NCBI RefSeq assembly: GCF_003545695.1
Contig: NZ_QUZZ01000001.1
Span: 434,001 to 498,000, forward strand
Origin: Taibaiella helva
GTDB lineage: Bacteria; Bacteroidota; Bacteroidia; Chitinophagales; Chitinophagaceae
Length of the DNA: 64,000 bases
Reading direction: 5' to 3'
Within the stretch, counting starts at the first letter, position 1; every line of letters begins with the position of its first letter. Made by a program: the position numbers and the translations under genes. Of this stretch, positions 1 to 8,403 are shown one piece after another. The notes under the pieces are model-generated. The model was given only the letters and a program-made list of their open reading frames with translations. It ran no database searches and had not been told where the DNA came from.

Positions 1-2049
1 AATACGATCAAATTCAATAGTGATATTGCGGGATTCGGCGTAAGGTACTTCGATCTGCCGGCTTAGGGAATAGCTATGCCTGCGGGTGTTTAAGGTAATA
101 AAATGAAGCCGGGGTGGCGGTGTTTTGTCGAACAGAAGCGCTGTTTTTATGGCGATTATTGTCCCTTCTTTAAAGAAATAGCAATTGTCGGTATCAGCGG
201 CTATATACTCGGCCCCCTGTGGTAAAAAAGCGTTTTCGATAGGCTGCAAGGTGTACCGGGGCTGGCCCGCAATACCGGGCGATCCAAGGGAAAGCAGCCA
301 GTATTCACGATCGGAGGCGAGCAGCGCATGCTGCCGGTCTATAGGGTACACTTGCTTCCATAAGCGCTGGTCGTTGCGACTACTGTCCCAGGGATATGAT
401 GTATCCCGGATATTGCAGAGGATCAGTTTGCTGTTGTCGGTGATGCCTGCCATATAAGGACCCAATGCGGTAAACTGCTGGAACCGGAACGGTGGGAACC
501 TGCTTATGTGCCCGGGGGTATCATCGACCAGGCGGTAAGTGCCGCTGGCATCGCAAAACCAGACTTGCTGGGTCTCGGAATCTATGGCTTTAGCGTATAT
601 CCTGTTGCTCTCGTCGTTATCGTCCTGCCTGACAAAATATGTTCTCAGAGGACGGTCAGAGCGAAAATCCTCTTTGTTTATTTTTATAATATTGCTGACA
701 GAGAAAAAATAAAAGGAATGGTCTGTTTCGAAAGATGTTTTTGTATTCGCAATAAGTTCATAGGGAAAGTCGCCAATTATTTTCTGCCTGTGACGAAAAA
801 CTTGCAATCCGCTCTGGGCAGGCGATAAATAGTCATAATAAATAAAAGGATAAACGAGGGCTGTCAGGTATCCATAGTTATTGATAATGACCTGTCCCGG
901 GCTGAATCGCATACTAAATTTATTAGCAGTGCAGTGCATGATCTTTTCGGTCTGAGTAGGTTTCAGACGATAGATATCACTCGTGGTGCTGCCGAAGTAA
1001 AGTTGGCCGGCAATGGACCTGGCGACGATCACTTTGCCGGTATATGCCGAAGGATAGTTGCGAATGACTGAAGGATCCAGGTTCGTTTTGTACATTCCCC
1101 GGCCTTCGGTAGCTATCCAGAAATTGCCCCCGATGTCCTTACCTACAAAGGTGATCTTCTCCGGGCTTCGGAATACCGTTTCCTGGTTTAAGTGCAGAAT
1201 ATGGTTTTCGGCGATCGCATAACGATAATCTGCTATGGGGAATATATAAGTACTCCCGATGGGAGCTGGTTTCTCACGAACACAGGCTTTCGTCAACAAC
1301 CTGTTGTTCCAGTCGTATATCGCCGTATCATTGGCAAGAAAAATTGAGTCTGGCCAGTGCCCTACCAAGGGTTGGGTACTTTTTGTTTCCCGGATATGCA
1401 TGAAGGTGTCTACACTAAGCCTCCAGCCTGGAGTATACAGGTAATAATGATTTGCATTAACCTTCCGTACCCCTGCAAAGCGGTCTTTAGCGTTTGGTGG
1501 GAGTAGAGACCTGGGTGTAGAAAATAACCTTAGCATAGTATCCTTTATTTCGACGAAATGATCTCCCGAATTAGACAAAAAGATTAAGCTGCCATCATTC
1601 TGGATATTTAAATGCGAGAAAAAAAGGCCGGCTTCAGGAGGAAGCCTCAGCCAGGGTGTATTGGCGGCAGTGTGCATAATCCCGTCTTGCAAATAGCACA
1701 GCGTTCCCTTATAGGTAGCAATCCATTGCCGGCCCTGTGGATCTTCTCTGCAGGAAAAGACATCGTTGCTGGGCAGGCCGTCCCTGGTGGTCAATTGCTT
1801 GAAGCTGCTGCCATTGTACCGGCAGAGCCCTTTGTCAGTGCAGATCCAAAGATAACCTTTACTATCTGTAAAGACGGAGTACACGACATTGGAGGGCAGA
1901 CCCTGTTCCGTGGTGTAATGGATGAGAGGAATGGCCTGCGCGTAAAGCATTGCTGTACCACGGCATTGCAGCAACAACAGGAAGAGAAGAAGAATGACTT
2001 TATGTGCTATAGTGCTACAATATTTTGAGGGTAAAGGTAGAGTATTCAT
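1..2049 (-). CDS. Propeller sensor histidine kinase, N-terminal part (runs off the left edge)
   Basis: The minus frame is open from an ATG at 2049 to base 1 (683 codons), so the gene is cut by the window edge. Residues about 18-38 form a hydrophobic export signal. Repeated propeller motifs follow, including EQGLPSN near 48 and RDGLPSN near 89. The visible end (EVPYAESRNITIEFD) matches the start of the Y_Y_Y domain in the neighbouring kinase. By analogy with that paralogue, a membrane segment, His_kinase domain and HATPase should lie outside the window. The ATG overlaps the stop of the 2046-4979 gene (ATGA), so the two are translationally coupled. This is seen as a tandem paralogue; the missing half is inferred. 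The expected role is an envelope sensor that phosphorylates a LytTR regulator. Confidence 0.85.
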   Translation of the reverse strand, partial: MNTLPLPSKYCSTIAHKVILLLFLLLLQCRGTAMLYAQAIPLIHYTTEQGLPSNVVYSVFTDSKGYLWICTDKGLCRYNGSSFKQLTTRDGLPSNDVFSCREDPQGRQWIATYKGTLCYLQDGIMHTAANTPWLRLPPEAGLFFSHLNIQNDGSLIFLSNSGDHFVEIKDTMLRLFSTPRSLLPPNAKDRFAGVRKVNANHYYLYTPGWRLSVDTFMHIRETKSTQPLVGHWPDSIFLANDTAIYDWNNRLLTKACVREKPAPIGSTYIFPIADYRYAIAENHILHLNQETVFRSPEKITFVGKDIGGNFWIATEGRGMYKTNLDPSVIRNYPSAYTGKVIVARSIAGQLYFGSTTSDIYRLKPTQTEKIMHCTANKFSMRFSPGQVIINNYGYLTALVYPFIYYDYLSPAQSGLQVFRHRQKIIGDFPYELIANTKTSFETDHSFYFFSVSNIIKINKEDFRSDRPLRTYFVRQDDNDESNRIYAKAIDSETQQVWFCDASGTYRLVDDTPGHISRFPPFRFQQFTALGPYMAGITDNSKLILCNIRDTSYPWDSSRNDQRLWKQVYPIDRQHALLASDREYWLLSLGSPGIAGQPRYTLQPIENAFLPQGAEYIAADTDNCYFFKEGTIIAIKTALLFDKTPPPRLHFITLNTRRHSYSLSRQIEVPYAESRNITIEFDRI

Positions 2050-4979
2050 AGGCTGTCGAGCGCGATGATGATTAAGGCCTGGGTGCCGGTGATCTGCCCC
2101 TCGGTATTTTTCAGCTCCGTTACCTCGATATCGATGGCCCGTTGCAGTATCTTTTTCAGGTGCTCTGTTCTTTTTTTCAGGTTAGAGAGTCCAAAGGATT
2201 CATGAAGGCGGTTCTGGCTTTCGAGAGACTTTGTGATCCCGATCCCGTTGTCCGTGATCTCGACATAAAGTGTGTTCTCTTTTTCGTACACCTTTATCCA
2301 TACCTTGCTATCGGCTGATTGCCTGGGCAGCAGCCCGTGCTTAACGGCATTCTCTACCAGGGGTTGTATCATCAGCGGCGGTATCATGATGTCTTCCGTA
2401 TCTACCTCTTCGTCGATATGCAGCTCGTAGTGGATCAGGTCTTTAAAGCGGAGCTTTTCCAGGTTAAGGTAATTCTCCACCAGGTTAAGCTCCTGTTGCA
2501 AGGAAATAAACCCTTTGGATACATTATGCATATTCTGCCTTACCAGGTCAGAGAAGATCACGAGGTATTCATTAGCTATCCTTTTCTCATCCTTATTGAT
2601 CAACCCCTGGATATTGTTGAGGCTGTTGAAAATGAAGTGAGGGTTCATGAGGGCATTGAGCGCCTTGTATTCCGATTGCTGGTATTTCATGTCCGCGTCA
2701 TGTTGCCGCTGCTTCCTGCGTATCTTTATCCGGCTTACCAGGAGTATGGCCAGCCATACCAATGCAAGGAGCCCCAGGGTGCAGAGGGTAAGAAACCACC
2801 AGGTAGCCCAAAAGGGCTTCTGAATGGTGAAGCGAAGCATTACCGGCCGGGAGTAACCGCTGGACAGTGTTTTGGATCGTATCTTAAGCATATACTGTCC
2901 AAAACCCGGCGAACTTAGATTGATGGCATTGCCGGTGATAGCCGTCCATTGGGCCTGCCCGTGCCTGGAAATTGAGTATTCACAGCTGATCTCCGTTCCG
3001 CCGAAATCGATATTATCAAAAGCGATATTGATATTGCCGGATTCCGAATAAGGAACAATAATATCTTGTGACAAGGGATAACTCCTGGCTGTGGTTTGAA
3101 ACGAAGTAAATACAGGCTGAGGAATCGGCGTGCGTTCAAATAGTGTTTTTGAGGCTACCTGCAGGATATTGCCGTCTTTTAAAAAATAGCACGTATTGCT
3201 GTCGACGGCGATAGCATCGACCAGCTGTGGAATAAAGGGATCTTCAATGGTTTGCAGCCTATAGCGCGGCTTCACGCCTGTAGCGGCCGGCAATAAGGTG
3301 AGGAGCCGGTGATAATTGTTGGTAGTGATCAGTATGTGCTGTTGGTCGATAGGGTGGAAGTTCTCCCACACACAATTGCTCTCGGGAACGGTATCCAGTA
3401 TGGCGTCGGCATCTTTATAATGGTTAGCCAGTACCAGGGCATTATTCTCAGTTATCCCGGCAAAATAAGGCCCGGCAAAGGCCATCTGCCTAAAGGTGTG
3501 CTGCGCCAGTTGAGGTTGCGGCACTGCTTGCGTGTCTTCGAGGCGATATACAGTATTGGTGCAGGAAAACCAGATACACTGGTCTGTCTTGTTTATGGTT
3601 TGCGCGTAGATACGGCCGGCTGAAAAAATACGCAGACTGTCAAAGGCCCTAAAGGCCGGGAGGGCATTGGGGCGAAATTGATTATAAGCATATTTTAAGA
3701 TGCCTGTGGGCCCGGAAGCATAGAGAACGCTGTCCTTGGAGAGGATGGACTTGAAGCGAAGAGCGCCTTTCAACGGTATCGGTTGGAAAGGCGCCGGTTG
3801 CAGCAGGTGAGGTACAATGTAGGCTCCGGCCGGGGAAAATACAAAATAGGTGCCCTGGTCATCGATCAGGAAATGGTGCCGGGCCATATTGTTATCCCTG
3901 TGCTTTGCGCTGAATACACGGTTAACTTTTTTTTCGGCCAGCTGGTACAAGTCTCCCATATTGTTGGTAAAGAATAAAATTCCCTTAACCAGCCTGGCAT
4001 ATACAGCCTGTCCTTCGTATACATGCTGGTATGCAGCCTGTTGCTTGAAAAAGCGGCTGAACTGATACAGGCCTTTACCCCTGGTCCCAAACCAGAAATT
4101 GCCGTCGCTGTCTTTTTCAGCAAACAATACCTCCTGCTCCGTCGGTATCTGCAGGCTGTCGTTGATCCATAGCCCTTCGGGACTGCATACCATCAGGTCA
4201 TTTCCGGCTACAAGCATAGGTACACCACCTTGAGTATCCGGAGACCGGAGTACATGCTTCAGGATATGTAGCGGTGTAGAATTGCCGGGAGTGAAGACGC
4301 GGCCATCAGAATAAATATATCGCTGATCATAGAGGCTGAAAGCGGGAAATGCAAAATATATATGTGTTCCGCGGGGATGTTCGCCGAGCAGCTTTCCTAT
4401 TGTATCAATATCGATGTCACGATCTGAAGTGGCAAGCCGGTATCCCAGTCCGCCGGGCAATATACTTATATCATGAATGAGCCCTGAGTTAACCGTATGA
4501 AGCACTGTAACCTGTCTGCGCCGGATCCGTAATAGTTTTGATGGGTCCATCAATTGAATAAAAATACTGCTGTCGGGCAGCAAGCGCGACATCAGCTGGT
4601 TCAACCTGATGGGGACTTTCAGCCATGGCGTATTGTCCGGGGTGTATAGCCGGTTGTCTTTATAATAGCAAAGCGTACCGTTGAAAGTAGTTAGCCACAA
4701 GCGGCGTTCGTAGTCCTCCCTGATATTAAAAATATCATTGTCAGGCAGGCCATCGGCGGTAGTAAAGGATTTAAACGACCGGCCATTATAACGGCTTATT
4801 CCTTTATCCGTCGTCATCCATAAGTAGCCATTGCTTTCCCTCATGATGCAATAAATAAGATTGGAGGGAAGGCCATCGCCTGCCGTGAAGTGACGTAACG
4901 GTATTGTTTGCGCAGCGACAGGGCCAAACCGGCTCAGGCAGAAAATACAGAAGATAAAGCCGGTGATCCATCTAGCCAT
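2046..4979 (-). CDS. Two-component sensor histidine kinase, propeller-Y_Y_Y-LytS type
   Basis: A 977-residue membrane sensor. It has a signal peptide (about 1-23), two-component-regulator propeller repeats (about 30-600; motifs such as GDGLPSNLIY and YLWMTTDKGISRYNG), a Y_Y_Y domain (about 640-715) and one membrane span (about 725-755). The His_kinase (PF06580) box NPHFIFNSLN starts near 779 and includes the phosphoacceptor His at about 781. The HATPase has an N-box (PLVENAVKHG, near 877) and a DNGIG G-box (near 911). All kinase motifs are intact. It starts 8 bases inside the end of the LytTR regulator gene and overlaps the next kinase by ATGA, so the three form one operon. The signal sensed is unknown. 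Confidence 0.93.
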   Translation of the reverse strand: MARWITGFIFCIFCLSRFGPVAAQTIPLRHFTAGDGLPSNLIYCIMRESNGYLWMTTDKGISRYNGRSFKSFTTADGLPDNDIFNIREDYERRLWLTTFNGTLCYYKDNRLYTPDNTPWLKVPIRLNQLMSRLLPDSSIFIQLMDPSKLLRIRRRQVTVLHTVNSGLIHDISILPGGLGYRLATSDRDIDIDTIGKLLGEHPRGTHIYFAFPAFSLYDQRYIYSDGRVFTPGNSTPLHILKHVLRSPDTQGGVPMLVAGNDLMVCSPEGLWINDSLQIPTEQEVLFAEKDSDGNFWFGTRGKGLYQFSRFFKQQAAYQHVYEGQAVYARLVKGILFFTNNMGDLYQLAEKKVNRVFSAKHRDNNMARHHFLIDDQGTYFVFSPAGAYIVPHLLQPAPFQPIPLKGALRFKSILSKDSVLYASGPTGILKYAYNQFRPNALPAFRAFDSLRIFSAGRIYAQTINKTDQCIWFSCTNTVYRLEDTQAVPQPQLAQHTFRQMAFAGPYFAGITENNALVLANHYKDADAILDTVPESNCVWENFHPIDQQHILITTNNYHRLLTLLPAATGVKPRYRLQTIEDPFIPQLVDAIAVDSNTCYFLKDGNILQVASKTLFERTPIPQPVFTSFQTTARSYPLSQDIIVPYSESGNINIAFDNIDFGGTEISCEYSISRHGQAQWTAITGNAINLSSPGFGQYMLKIRSKTLSSGYSRPVMLRFTIQKPFWATWWFLTLCTLGLLALVWLAILLVSRIKIRRKQRQHDADMKYQQSEYKALNALMNPHFIFNSLNNIQGLINKDEKRIANEYLVIFSDLVRQNMHNVSKGFISLQQELNLVENYLNLEKLRFKDLIHYELHIDEEVDTEDIMIPPLMIQPLVENAVKHGLLPRQSADSKVWIKVYEKENTLYVEITDNGIGITKSLESQNRLHESFGLSNLKKRTEHLKKILQRAIDIEVTELKNTEGQITGTQALIIIALDSL

Positions 4980-5766
4980 TGCGCTTTGTATAATTCTTTA
5001 AAAACAGGACCAGCTCTGAAAACCTCCGCCGGCCGATAGGAAGAATGGCCTTATCCGTCAGCACGATAGAAGGGATCTCTTCCTTAGTGAGCTTTTGTAC
5101 ATGATCGCAGTTGACCAGGTAAGAACGGTGTATCCTGAAGAACATATCCTTGGGCAGCAGGTCTTCATATTCCGAAATGGACCGCGACATCAGAATGTTC
5201 TTTTCTTCACCGTTAAGCTGGTAGAATATCTTGGAATAGCTGCCCATAGCCTTAATGTAGACGATATTGCTGAAGGGTAGCGCCTCCCAGGTGTTGTTGT
5301 CGCGCAGGATGATCTGGGACTGCTTTCTCCGGAGGTTGATCTGCTGGGCCAGCTCATTGTATCCGTGGGCATTGGCATTGATTACCTTCCTGTAGGTTAC
5401 CCTTTCTTTGAGTTTTTCTATCGCCTTCTTCAGATCATCTATGTTGATGGGTTTGAGGATGTAATCTACCGCATTCAGCTTAAAGGCACGTATGGCATAT
5501 TCGTCGTAAGCGGTAACGAATATGATCTCGAAATTGACAGCAGGCAGCCGCTCCAGGAATTGAAACGCATTCTCATTGGGCATTTCTATATCCAGGAATA
5601 TGGCGTCGGGGCTTAAGCTCATGATCTTTTCTTCTGCTTCCGCTGTACTATGTGCATAGCCCAGCACATTGATCTGCTCGTTCACAAACTGTATCAGGAT
5701 ATTTTGCAGATTTTCGCAAGCTTCCGGCTCATCGTCTACAAGTATAACGTTAATAAGATCAGACAT
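4972..5766 (-). CDS. LytTR-family response regulator
   Basis: A 264-residue cytoplasmic response regulator. The N-terminal receiver domain has an acidic patch (DDE at 11-13), phospho-acceptor Asp59 (AIFLDIEMP) and a KPINI motif. A C-terminal LytTR DNA-binding domain follows from about residue 150 (VYIKAMGSYSKIFY; FFRIHRSYLVN). It is first in the operon with the two propeller kinases, whose genes overlap it and each other, and is therefore their likely partner. A TATTTTCG -7-like element on the minus strand (5796-5789) would give a leader of about 20 nt. Binding sites were not identified with confidence. Confidence 0.95.
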   Translation of the reverse strand: MSDLINVILVDDEPEACENLQNILIQFVNEQINVLGYAHSTAEAEEKIMSLSPDAIFLDIEMPNENAFQFLERLPAVNFEIIFVTAYDEYAIRAFKLNAVDYILKPINIDDLKKAIEKLKERVTYRKVINANAHGYNELAQQINLRRKQSQIILRDNNTWEALPFSNIVYIKAMGSYSKIFYQLNGEEKNILMSRSISEYEDLLPKDMFFRIHRSYLVNCDHVQKLTKEEIPSIVLTDKAILPIGRRRFSELVLFLKNYTKRNG

Positions 5767-5783
5767 AATTGGTAATGTAATTG

Positions 5784-5882
5784 TTAAACGAAAATAAGAT
5801 CGCTGGCAACCAGAGGCGGCACAGCATTATGGTCAGTGTTTTTACAAGCTTCCGGTTTATCATCTATAAAGAGTACATTCAT
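5784..5882 (-). pseudogene. Relic of a second LytTR response regulator (N-terminal stub)
   Basis: Reading the minus strand from an ATG at 5882 gives MNVLFIDDKPEACKN, then unrelated residues to a stop at 5784 (32 codons). The first 15 residues match the receiver start of the neighbouring intact regulator (INVILVDDEPEACEN). The nucleotide match also continues across this stretch (caagcttccgg shared). After that the homology stops: no phospho-acceptor Asp, no LytTR domain. It appears to be the surviving head of a deleted duplicate regulator, consistent with the duplicated kinases downstream. It lies immediately upstream of the intact regulator and overlaps its promoter region. It is unlikely to make a functional protein. 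Confidence 0.75.
5789..5796 (-). promoter_or_regulatory. -7-like element for the LytTR/kinase operon
   Basis: Reads TATTTTCG on the minus strand, one base off the Bacteroidota TAnnTTTG consensus. It lies 23 bases upstream of the ATG at 5766. No clear TTG -33 box is seen. It sits inside the tail of the regulator relic. Confidence 0.4.
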
Positions 5883-6529
5883 GATTTTTATTAGCTGCCA
5901 ATTTATTAAATATAATTAACGCTGCGCCGTCGGACGGGGATAAAGTGTGTTCAATTGAGTATACGAATAAGTTAATGGCTTTGCTACATCATGTAGTCAG
6001 AAGCCGCAGAACAGGAGGTAGTCCGCAGGAGGGACAGGAATATTTTGTTTTCAGAAAAATCAATGGCACAAATTGAAAGCGATACTCCGTTTAATGTATA
6101 AATCTATCTGGGAAAAGATCTTATTGGCATCAGCAAGAATAATTTCGAAGATAAGTATTTACCCGATAGAAAAGGTATGAGGTATATATTGTGATCCATT
6201 TTTCCATATAAAAAAACACTTGCCTGGCAGCTCATCCACCGCTTGGCTGCATAAGAAAAATTTTGCAGCAGGTAGCCCTGGAAAGAGGGACAAACGTTAA
6301 CCGCCGGCGTACCGCAGGAGCGCCCGGGCTTCTGCGGCGTCCATCGCCATTTGGTTGTTCTCGGATAAAAGTTATATCTTGCCCTGCAATATTTTTCCCG
6401 GGTATCAGGAGCAGGCGCGTGTATAGGGTATCTGCTTTGCGGACCGGAAACGGCGCGTGAACAGGTGTATAGGGTGGGCTGCCGGCCAATACCGACGGTG
6501 AATACAGATTGCAGCATCCCCTTTTGTAT
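5883..6529. other. Intergenic region without a supported gene
   Basis: About 650 bases separate the minus-strand regulator relic from the plus-strand glycosyltransferase. Open frames exist on the minus strand but overlap each other and show no recognisable domain. The stretch contains a small palindrome at 5984-5996 (CTACAT-C-ATGTAG) and a direct repeat CCGCAG at 6004 and 6023. No convincing -33/-7 pair was found for the glycosyltransferase. Confidence 0.6.
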
Positions 6530-7474
6530 ATGTCTGATTTGTGCTTGGCCATCATCATTCCCTGCTATAATGAGGAAGCCGTATTGCCGGAAATGTCAAA
6601 ACGGATCGGAGCCCTGCTGTCCCGGATGATCGGGCAGGGCCTGGTCGGAAGCAGGAGCTATGCCTTGCTGGTAGACGATGGCAGCCGGGATAATACCTGG
6701 AGCCAGATAGAGGCTTTGCATACGGAGTCGCCCCTTTTCAGAGGACTGAAGCTTTCCCGTAATTTCGGCCATCAGAATGCTGTGCTGGCAGGCTTGCATT
6801 ACGCCGATGATGCCGATATACTTATTTCCATAGATGCCGACCTGCAGGATGATCCGAACGCGATACTGCAAATGGTAGACAAATTCAAGCAGGGTTACGA
6901 TGTCGTATATGGTGTACGAGACGACCGCAGCTCCGATACCTGGTTCAAGCGCAGAACGGCACTGGGCTTTTATCGGTTCCTTTCCATAATGGGAGTGGAA
7001 TCGGTTTATAATCACGCCGACTACCGTCTCATCAGCAGGCGTGTTATGGATGCCTTCAAAGACTTTACGGAAACAAACCTTTACCTGCGGGGTATGATTC
7101 CCATGGTGGGATTTAAGCCTGCCTCTGTATATTATAAACGGGAAGAGCGTTATGCCGGCAGCAGCAAATACAATGTCCGGAAAATGCTGTCTTTCGCCTG
7201 GAACGGTATATCCAGCCTGAGCATCAGGCCGCTGCATTTTGTTACCTTCTGTGGCTTTTTCGTATTTATCCTTAGTATTTTACTCACCATTTATGCCCTG
7301 GTCGCTTATATCTGCTTTCAGACCACACCCGGCTGGGCTTCGACCGTGATTCCTATCTATTTTCTGGGAGGGATACAATTGCTGTGCATAGGCCTGATCG
7401 GCGAATATGTAGCCAAAATATATAAGGAGGTCAAAAGAAGGCCACGTTTTATTGTCGAATCAGATCTGAGATAA
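6530..7474 (+). CDS. Family 2 glycosyltransferase, DPM1/GtrB type
   Basis: A 314-residue membrane-anchored glycosyltransferase. The GT-A fold carries IIIPCYNEE (9-16), VDDGSRD (49-54) and the metal-binding IDADLQDD motif (Asp102/Asp104). Two C-terminal membrane spans (about 236-260 and 270-290) are typical of polyprenyl-phosphate sugar transferases. Such enzymes load a sugar from a nucleotide donor onto undecaprenyl phosphate. I start at the ATG at 6530, which gives the usual MSDLxxAIIIPxYNEE start, rather than a TTG seven codons earlier. The methyltransferase and GT39-like gene nearby suggest a small glycan or lipid-glycosylation locus. The donor sugar cannot be read from sequence. Confidence 0.9.
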   Translation: MSDLCLAIIIPCYNEEAVLPEMSKRIGALLSRMIGQGLVGSRSYALLVDDGSRDNTWSQIEALHTESPLFRGLKLSRNFGHQNAVLAGLHYADDADILISIDADLQDDPNAILQMVDKFKQGYDVVYGVRDDRSSDTWFKRRTALGFYRFLSIMGVESVYNHADYRLISRRVMDAFKDFTETNLYLRGMIPMVGFKPASVYYKREERYAGSSKYNVRKMLSFAWNGISSLSIRPLHFVTFCGFFVFILSILLTIYALVAYICFQTTPGWASTVIPIYFLGGIQLLCIGLIGEYVAKIYKEVKRRPRFIVESDLR

Positions 7475-7500
7475 GTAATGTCATGCCGCAGCGCAAACGA

Positions 7501-7537
7501 CAATCGGCTGATATGCTCTATGCGTATCAGCCGATTG
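7501..7537. terminator. Convergent hairpin terminator
   Basis: A perfect 13-bp inverted repeat (CAATCGGCTGATA ... TATCAGCCGATTG) with an 11-nt loop, placed between two converging genes. There is no long T-tract, so its strength as an intrinsic terminator is uncertain. Confidence 0.65.
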
Positions 7538-7566
7538 CCCCGTATTCGTGGCCCTGAGCCGGAAGC

Positions 7567-8199
7567 TTATTTATAATGTTTGCCTACAATGATCGTATAG
7601 GGGACATTCAGGAACTTGTGATCGATAAAAGTCTCGTTCTTGTCGAAGTATGTTCTGGCGAGCGCCAGCTGAGCGGCCTCCGTCCTGGTATTCTGTCCCC
7701 TGTCCTTCTTAATGAGCCATTTGGCAAACGAATTCTGGTTAGGGATCCATACAGGATCAAAAGTTACCAGGTAACCTCCGGGCTTCAAAGCATTATGAGC
7801 CGTAGCATACAAATGTCTGGCCTCTTCGTCGTTCAGATGATGCAGAATAGCATTGGCCATCACGATATCGTATTTGTTGGCCTCGTCAGTATCCAGGTGG
7901 GACACACGCTTGCAGGCAAAATAGCCTTTATCACCATATTTCTTTTGGGCATGATCGATATACTGCGGGTTGAAATCGAAGCCGCTGTAATTTACCTGGG
8001 GCGTTACTGCCAATAAATATTCCAGCACGGTTCCCGGGCCACAGCCGATGTCCATTACTTCAGCACCCGGAAAAGGCTGTACAAAATCCCTGATATAGCG
8101 TAAATGAGATGATCTGGGGTAAACCAGATTTTGATAAAAAGTATAGATAAAGGGTACTTTAAGAATTTTCCGGATTCCGCCATCAATGTGATCGGGCAT
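7567..8199 (-). CDS. Class I SAM-dependent methyltransferase
   Basis: A 210-residue soluble methyltransferase. SAM-binding motif I is VMDIGCGPGTVLEYL (48-62), an acidic post-I residue follows in SGFDFN, and a motif near ANAILHHLNDEEA resembles ubiquinone/small-molecule methyltransferases. The substrate is not identifiable. It converges on the glycosyltransferase gene across a hairpin and diverges from the GT39-like gene, so it has its own promoter in the 8200-8400 spacer. The length and motif order are normal for the superfamily. Confidence 0.85.
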   Translation of the reverse strand: MPDHIDGGIRKILKVPFIYTFYQNLVYPRSSHLRYIRDFVQPFPGAEVMDIGCGPGTVLEYLLAVTPQVNYSGFDFNPQYIDHAQKKYGDKGYFACKRVSHLDTDEANKYDIVMANAILHHLNDEEARHLYATAHNALKPGGYLVTFDPVWIPNQNSFAKWLIKKDRGQNTRTEAAQLALARTYFDKNETFIDHKFLNVPYTIIVGKHYK

Positions 8200-8403
8200 G
8201 CTTTTTCCTGATTTTTTTGCGAAAATAGTAAAAAACTTATATCCGCTTCCTACATTTGTTTTATTATTGCCGGCATTAAAAACGGAGATGTCAGATCGCT
8301 TTACGGCAAGCTCCGGGCGGAATCCGGGTAGCCTCCGGCAACCGGCCGGGGAGTCGGCAGCCTGAACGAAGAGACCAATGTGTACCTTGTAATTTTATCC
8401 TAC

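Noticed and set aside
6004-6028. Direct repeat CCGCAG with 19-bp period upstream of the first regulator
   Set aside because: Only six bases are shared, and the position is about 240 bases from the gene start.
6104-6558. Open frames of 137 and 108 codons on the minus strand
   Set aside because: They overlap each other in different frames, lack known domains or a promoter, and the codon pattern does not look like neighbouring genes.
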